From CAZPQN01 sp964588795 (lineage in GTDB: Bacteria > Fidelibacterota > UBA2242): DNA of 26,908 nucleotides. A program made the position numbers and the translations under genes. The notes beneath the pieces were generated by a model, which was not told the DNA's origin, made no database searches, and saw only the letters and a list, made by a program, of their open reading frames with translations. Shown one piece after another: positions 22,845 through 26,908 of the stretch. Each line of letters starts with the position of its first letter. The stretch's first letter is position 1. The stretch is taken from assembly GCA_964588795.1 (NCBI GenBank), contig CAZPQN010000030.1, positions 1-26,908 on the forward strand. Direction: 5' to 3'.

Positions 22845-25800
22845 ACTTGATCACCGCAAATTTGCCGACTTTTTCATCCTTGGTCATTTTCGACTGGACA
22901 TGATAGATATACATACCCGCCGCAATTTCCAGGTTCTCGCGGGTCAGCATATCCCAATGGGCGGTGCCGTTATCGGCCGGATTATTGACTTCAATGACAT
23001 CCACCAGTGCCCCGCTGACCGTAAAAATGCGGATCGTGCAAGCGGCCGGCAAATTGGTAAACAACAGCCGCCGCCGCTGATTAAGATACCAGTTGGCTAC
23101 CGATGGTTCCATGGCATTGGTAGCCACATAGGGATTGGGCACAACCTTGATATTTTTCATGGTGTAGGCCAGCGCTTTTTTATCCAGCGAATCGAACGCC
23201 ACCGGCATGAACCCGATCGAATCGGTACTAAAAAACGGGCGCTGGAAAGTAACCCGATAGACATCATCCGGGCGCGGCAGTTTGGTGCTGTCACCGAAAG
23301 CCCCGCTGAAGTCAATGGCAAAGACGGCGCCCGCCCACTTGCCGTTTTTATCCAGCGGTCCGGCATAAATCCGGTCGGACAGCATATCAAATTTGTTATT
23401 CTTATTCACATCGTGCACGATCAGGTCCAGTAACTCAACCGAATCGGTGAAGGATTTGTTAACTACGTAAAAATTGAAATTCTCCTTCTTCAGCAGATTG
23501 GTCTGCAGTGCGGCGTCATTGATATCGCGAATACGGGTAGCACTGCCTTTGCCGGTATAACTGACGCCATCGGTGAAGACGATCTCGTAATCCCACGGAA
23601 AATATTGGGATTCCCGGCGGGTGGGCGTAACCTGCAGCGGAGCTCTTCCGACTTTCCACCCCGATTTGAGATAGTCATAGGTGGCGGTTCTGACCGGCAT
23701 TTTAATATTGAGCCGCAAGCCGTCAAAAACATCGGTGTTGATGACATTCAGGGTGTTGATATACCAGTTGTCTAAGGTATCGTCATATACCAGGTTGGTC
23801 CCCGGAAAACGGTTCGGCGATTCTTCATAGACCACCACCGAATCGGTGGCATCCCAGACCCGGATGCGGTCATTGGTGTAATAAATGCCGTGCGGGTAAT
23901 TGGCGATCACCCCCAGAGTGTCCAGCCCGAACGTAACTTTGTAGACGTGCTCGGTTTTCAGGCTGGCTTTGGCCAGAATTTCAGGTACCACCGAGCCGGT
24001 GCCCAGGATGTTGGTATTATCCAGCAACCGGATTTCTTCCGGCACATAACCGGCGGCACGTTGATAGGGTGTCACGATCTGTACGTTTTTACTGACATTG
24101 CGTATTTCTTCAGCCTCATCCAGTTCGATGATGACATTGTTTTCGGAGGGGGCAATGCCCGGGCCGATATCCGGCGCCCCGTAGTCGTAGGCCACAATGG
24201 CATAGTAATAGGTGCGACCATTCTGGACGTTGGAGTCAATGAAATAATGGCGGATGCCGGAATCGGTTCCCAAATTATACCCCATACCGTTCACCAATCC
24301 GAAATTGGTAAAACCTATCCGCCCGTCCTTGACGTCGCACTGAAATATCGGTTTCTTGAACATGGGCGTGCCATAGCCGTCGGTGATCACTTCCGCATCC
24401 GACATTTTTTTATCGGTCGCCCGGAATAATTTATAACCTTCAAAGTCGTTGGCATTCCCGATGAACGGGTCGCGAGTCTTGGTGTCGGCAATATCATTCC
24501 AGGTCAGGATCACTTTGCCGTCGCCGGCAGTGGCCGTTAGCGTAGGCAGCTTGGGCGGCTGGGCGAAACGATAGTCCTTTTCATAAATGACCTGCACAAT
24601 GCGTTTCTGCTCAAACAGAGCGGGGGCCGAGTGCTCGTCCGAACTCAAACCCTCCAACGGGTCATAGGAATGCAGTTCCGACATGGAAATCCGTTCACTG
24701 CGCCCCTGATAAAGCGGGAAGGGCCCGGAAGCGAAGGTCTCGACTAAATTGGAAATATTGCCGAGGTACTCGATCAGCGTATCGGCGCCAATGACTTCCC
24801 ACATGGATTTGTCATTGCGAAACCATTTGTTATAGGGCGGTCGGTGGGGCTGAATTGGAAAGAGTTGAAACGAAGTCAAGCCCACCATGTCGGACTCGCT
24901 GACGTCGGTCGCCGCAAAATTTGGCTCGCAACCGATGCCTTCGACATAGTCCGGTTTGTGGTTGCATTCTCCTTCATCCGGTCCATTGTAATTCAATTCT
25001 GTCGGACCGACTCCGTCCAATCCCACGTCGTCGCCGGCGTCTTCACCCAGTTCATAGACACCCGAACCATCCAGATCCTCACCATCCATCCAGTCCTGGT
25101 CTTCGTCGGCGTCCCAGTGTTCGTGCAGGTCATCGGTCTTCAGATTATAAAAGGTTAAAAAGTTGTTCAGATTGGTGATGCCGTCCGTGGGTCCGATTTT
25201 ACTCACCGCGATATTGTCGCGTTTTTCATCGGTCAGCCCGTCTTCATCATTATCTTCGCCGTCATAAGCCAGGCCCGGACTTTCCAGATAGGCAAATCCC
25301 ATCGTGCCGGTCGGATACCCCCCCTGACCAATACCGTCAATATCCCAGGAATAGGCCAAGTCAATTTTACGGTCAAAAAATCCCAGTTCGTCATCATCGC
25401 CGGCTCCGGCGACATTATCGCCGATGGCATTATCCACCCAGTACCCGAAAGCCACCGCGGGCAGATCATAATGGGAGATATTGGCGATATTGTATTCCCA
25501 GAAAATGGCATCCCGCGCCTGGGGATTATTCCACTGAAAACCACGCTGTTGAACGCGGATGCCGATCCCACCCCAGGGGCGACCGTACTGTACCGTCACA
25601 TTCGGGCGCTTGTCGCCAATTTTGTGGCCGGGACGCGGGTAATATTTGATAATATCCTCCGGGCCGAGATATTCCTGATCCTGGGCGTCATTGGCAACGA
25701 AATAAGTTTCGAGGTCAGCATAAATGATGCCCCGCCCGAAGCGTCCATCCCACTCGCCTGGCCATTTCAACTGATCCCCACTGGCGGGCCAGCCCGCCGG

Positions 25801-26298
25801 CGGCCAGGAGCCTGGTAAATTGCTCATCGCGGGATATTCGCTGTTTTCGTTAAAATACCCGAAAACCGGATACAAGCCCCACTCAATTTGCCCGGTAGGA
25901 TCGCGATCCATTTCTTCACGATAATGCGTCTGCAGGAAGTACAGCGTATCGAGTTTATGTTGAGCGTTGAGCAGGATGCGCTGCACCGGGTCGGTAACCG
26001 GCACCGTATCATTGGTAATAAACACCTGGGCGCCGATCAGCAAACCAATCCCGTCCACCATCTTGGTGCCTTCGTAGGTGTTCGGCCACTTTGAGACCTC
26101 GACTTTGGGCCAGTCCGAGAGTTGGGTCGTGTTGCGGAAGTAGAGATAAACCCGGTTGCCGGTCATATAACCCTCGCGGATTGCCGCCGGATCGGCGGCG
26201 GGATCATCGGGCCCGTCGTAAATCTTCCCCTGTCCAAAAAGCCCCGCGTTTAAAAGCAGGTATATTAGAACTAAATAGGCTTCTTTTAGATGCTTCAT
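22843..26298 (-). CDS. Large secreted surface protein with acidic segment, fibronectin-III-like domain and sorting tail
   Basis: A 1151-residue protein, not assignable to a named family by eye. A signal peptide (LVLIYLLLNAGLFGQ) precedes a long region rich in Trp, Tyr and Gly (about 25-340; FGRGIIYADLETYFVAND, FWEYNIANIS). A strongly acidic stretch (about 343-443; YDGEDNDEDGLTDE, DADEDQDWMDGEDLDGSG) resembles thrombospondin-type or EF-hand-like calcium loops. A fibronectin-III-like domain starts near 590 (GDGKVILTWND, then FEGYKLFRA, then YYYAIVAYDYG). The C-terminus is a sorting domain (NIKVVPNPYV, then IRIFTVSGALVDV, AAGMYIYHVQSK). The start is ATG 26298 or an in-frame TTG at 26304; AGGAG lies upstream of both. 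It directly follows a TonB receptor (43 bases), the place SusD holds in Bacteroidota, so a glycan-capture role is possible but unproven. Confidence 0.75.
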   Translation of the reverse strand: MKHLKEAYLVLIYLLLNAGLFGQGKIYDGPDDPAADPAAIREGYMTGNRVYLYFRNTTQLSDWPKVEVSKWPNTYEGTKMVDGIGLLIGAQVFITNDTVPVTDPVQRILLNAQHKLDTLYFLQTHYREEMDRDPTGQIEWGLYPVFGYFNENSEYPAMSNLPGSWPPAGWPASGDQLKWPGEWDGRFGRGIIYADLETYFVANDAQDQEYLGPEDIIKYYPRPGHKIGDKRPNVTVQYGRPWGGIGIRVQQRGFQWNNPQARDAIFWEYNIANISHYDLPAVAFGYWVDNAIGDNVAGAGDDDELGFFDRKIDLAYSWDIDGIGQGGYPTGTMGFAYLESPGLAYDGEDNDEDGLTDEKRDNIAVSKIGPTDGITNLNNFLTFYNLKTDDLHEHWDADEDQDWMDGEDLDGSGVYELGEDAGDDVGLDGVGPTELNYNGPDEGECNHKPDYVEGIGCEPNFAATDVSESDMVGLTSFQLFPIQPHRPPYNKWFRNDKSMWEVIGADTLIEYLGNISNLVETFASGPFPLYQGRSERISMSELHSYDPLEGLSSDEHSAPALFEQKRIVQVIYEKDYRFAQPPKLPTLTATAGDGKVILTWNDIADTKTRDPFIGNANDFEGYKLFRATDKKMSDAEVITDGYGTPMFKKPIFQCDVKDGRIGFTNFGLVNGMGYNLGTDSGIRHYFIDSNVQNGRTYYYAIVAYDYGAPDIGPGIAPSENNVIIELDEAEEIRNVSKNVQIVTPYQRAAGYVPEEIRLLDNTNILGTGSVVPEILAKASLKTEHVYKVTFGLDTLGVIANYPHGIYYTNDRIRVWDATDSVVVYEESPNRFPGTNLVYDDTLDNWYINTLNVINTDVFDGLRLNIKMPVRTATYDYLKSGWKVGRAPLQVTPTRRESQYFPWDYEIVFTDGVSYTGKGSATRIRDINDAALQTNLLKKENFNFYVVNKSFTDSVELLDLIVHDVNKNNKFDMLSDRIYAGPLDKNGKWAGAVFAIDFSGAFGDSTKLPRPDDVYRVTFQRPFFSTDSIGFMPVAFDSLDKKALAYTMKNIKVVPNPYVATNAMEPSVANWYLNQRRRLLFTNLPAACTIRIFTVSGALVDVIEVNNPADNGTAHWDMLTRENLEIAAGMYIYHVQSKMTKDEKVGKFAVIK

Positions 26299-26341
26299 GG
26301 TCAATTACACTCCTGATGCATTTTACCGAGCTCCGGATGCA

Positions 26342-26908
26342 TTAGAATTCGATTCCCAGACCGACTTTTATCAGGCGGGGCGCCGAATAGGCGGAAGGAT
26401 TTTTAATCCGGTCTGCATAGGTATTAAAGGTGCTTTTATGACTGGCGAGGTCGGTCGCTCTGATAATTGCCGAATAGGCGCGCCCCGTCTGGTTATTGAC
26501 GAATACCTCGTTCAGCCGGTCAAACAGATTGTAAACCGACAGCGTCAGCTTGGCATTGAGTCGCCCGGTCAACTTGAAATTGTAGTAAGCATTCAGATCG
26601 AAATTATACTGCGCGGGTTGCCAGGAGTTATTGGGCAGAAGGTTGATGCGGAAAAGAATGCTGTTGGATACCGGTGACCAGGTAAAGGGCGTACCGGAAT
26701 CATAGTAGCCGGTCATGGTGGCGCCATATTTTGGGGTATTATATCCCACCGTAGCATTCAGGGTATGACGCTGATCCCACGACATGGGAATGAGCTGCAT
26801 TACCGGATCGATACTATTGCCCGCGCGATTGTAGGTTTGAGTGGGGTTATCGGCATTGCCGCGGGTATATTGCAGGGTATAGTTCAAATTGGCGGTGAAG
26901 TGATTGAT
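26342..26908 (-). CDS. TonB-dependent receptor, C-terminal part (truncated by window edge)
   Basis: The last 188 residues of an outer-membrane TonB-dependent receptor whose N-terminus lies beyond the right edge. The reading frame is open to the window end (INHFTANLNYTLQYTRG). Landmarks are DQRHTLNATVGYN, YGATMTGYYDSGTPFTW, the penultimate-strand signature KLTLSVYNLFDRLNEVFVNN and the terminal barrel strand IKVGLGIEF, which ends in the expected phenylalanine. It is the first visible gene of the ten-gene minus operon, and the next gene begins 43 bases downstream. Import of glucan oligosaccharides is inferred from the operon. It is a different part of the protein family from the fragment at 1-360, so the two cannot be compared here. 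Confidence 0.88.
   Translation of the reverse strand: MNHFTANLNYTLQYTRGNADNPTQTYNRAGNSIDPVMQLIPMSWDQRHTLNATVGYNTPKYGATMTGYYDSGTPFTWSPVSNSILFRINLLPNNSWQPAQYNFDLNAYYNFKLTGRLNAKLTLSVYNLFDRLNEVFVNNQTGRAYSAIIRATDLASHKSTFNTYADRIKNPSAYSAPRLIKVGLGIEF

Noticed and set aside
23890..24429. 179-codon plus-strand open frame opposite the 1151-residue protein
   Set aside because: Antisense shadow with no recognisable motif; the opposite strand is continuous over more than 1100 codons.
22843..26298. The 1151-residue protein as a true SusD
   Set aside because: SusD proteins are about 500-600 residues, helical with TPR repeats and lipid-anchored; this one is Trp/Tyr-rich, acidic in the middle and ends in a sorting domain.
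1..26908. Mobile elements, CRISPR arrays, tRNA or rRNA genes
   Set aside because: No transposase or integrase motif, no regularly spaced repeats, and no tRNA or rRNA signatures were found on either strand.

Overview
The window reads as a polysaccharide-utilisation locus for glucans, mainly beta-1,3 and mixed-linkage beta-1,3-1,4 glucans, from a Gram-negative bacterium of the Fibrobacterota-Chlorobi-Bacteroidota side of the tree. Support: two partial TonB-dependent receptors, a PorV/PorQ-family outer-membrane protein, and five secreted proteins ending in a FlgD-like C-terminal sorting domain with a PNPFN or PNPY motif (the type IX secretion hallmark). No SusD homologue is visible, and a SusC-type carboxypeptidase-like N-terminal domain is absent from the one receptor whose N-terminus can be seen. 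Calditrichota, KSB1-type or Fibrobacterota-like lineages therefore fit better than classical Bacteroidota; this assignment is inference.

Layout. (1) 1-360, minus: N-terminus of a TonB-dependent receptor running off the left edge. (2) 361-900: a non-coding stretch between divergent genes. (3) 901-8463, plus: a YwaF/TIGR02206 membrane protein, a GH97 alpha-glucosidase-like enzyme starting on an ATGA overlap, a clan GH-A enzyme with sorting tail, a 235-nt gap, a vSGLT-like sodium/sugar symporter, and a GH5 endoglucanase. (4) 26908 down to 8465, minus: ten tightly spaced genes that look like one operon: TonB receptor (C-terminus only), a 1151-residue secreted protein with a calcium-type acidic segment and sorting tail, a PorV-like protein, a SurA-like foldase, a circularly permuted GH16 lichenase with a malectin domain, a GH3, a GH16 laminarinase, a second GH3, a clan GH-A enzyme with a carbohydrate-binding module inserted in its barrel, and a GH5-CBM6 exo-glucanase-like enzyme. 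The two arms meet tail to tail with one base between stop codons at 8464.

Proposed working model (inference): enzymes with sorting tails act at the cell surface on long glucans. Oligosaccharides enter through the TonB receptor, possibly captured by the 1151-residue protein. The GH3, GH16, GH5 and GH97 enzymes without tails finish the breakdown in the periplasm or on a membrane anchor, and the symporter imports the hexose. The PorV-like protein and SurA-like foldase may serve export and folding of this enzyme set. No transcriptional regulator, mobile element, tRNA, rRNA or CRISPR array is seen.
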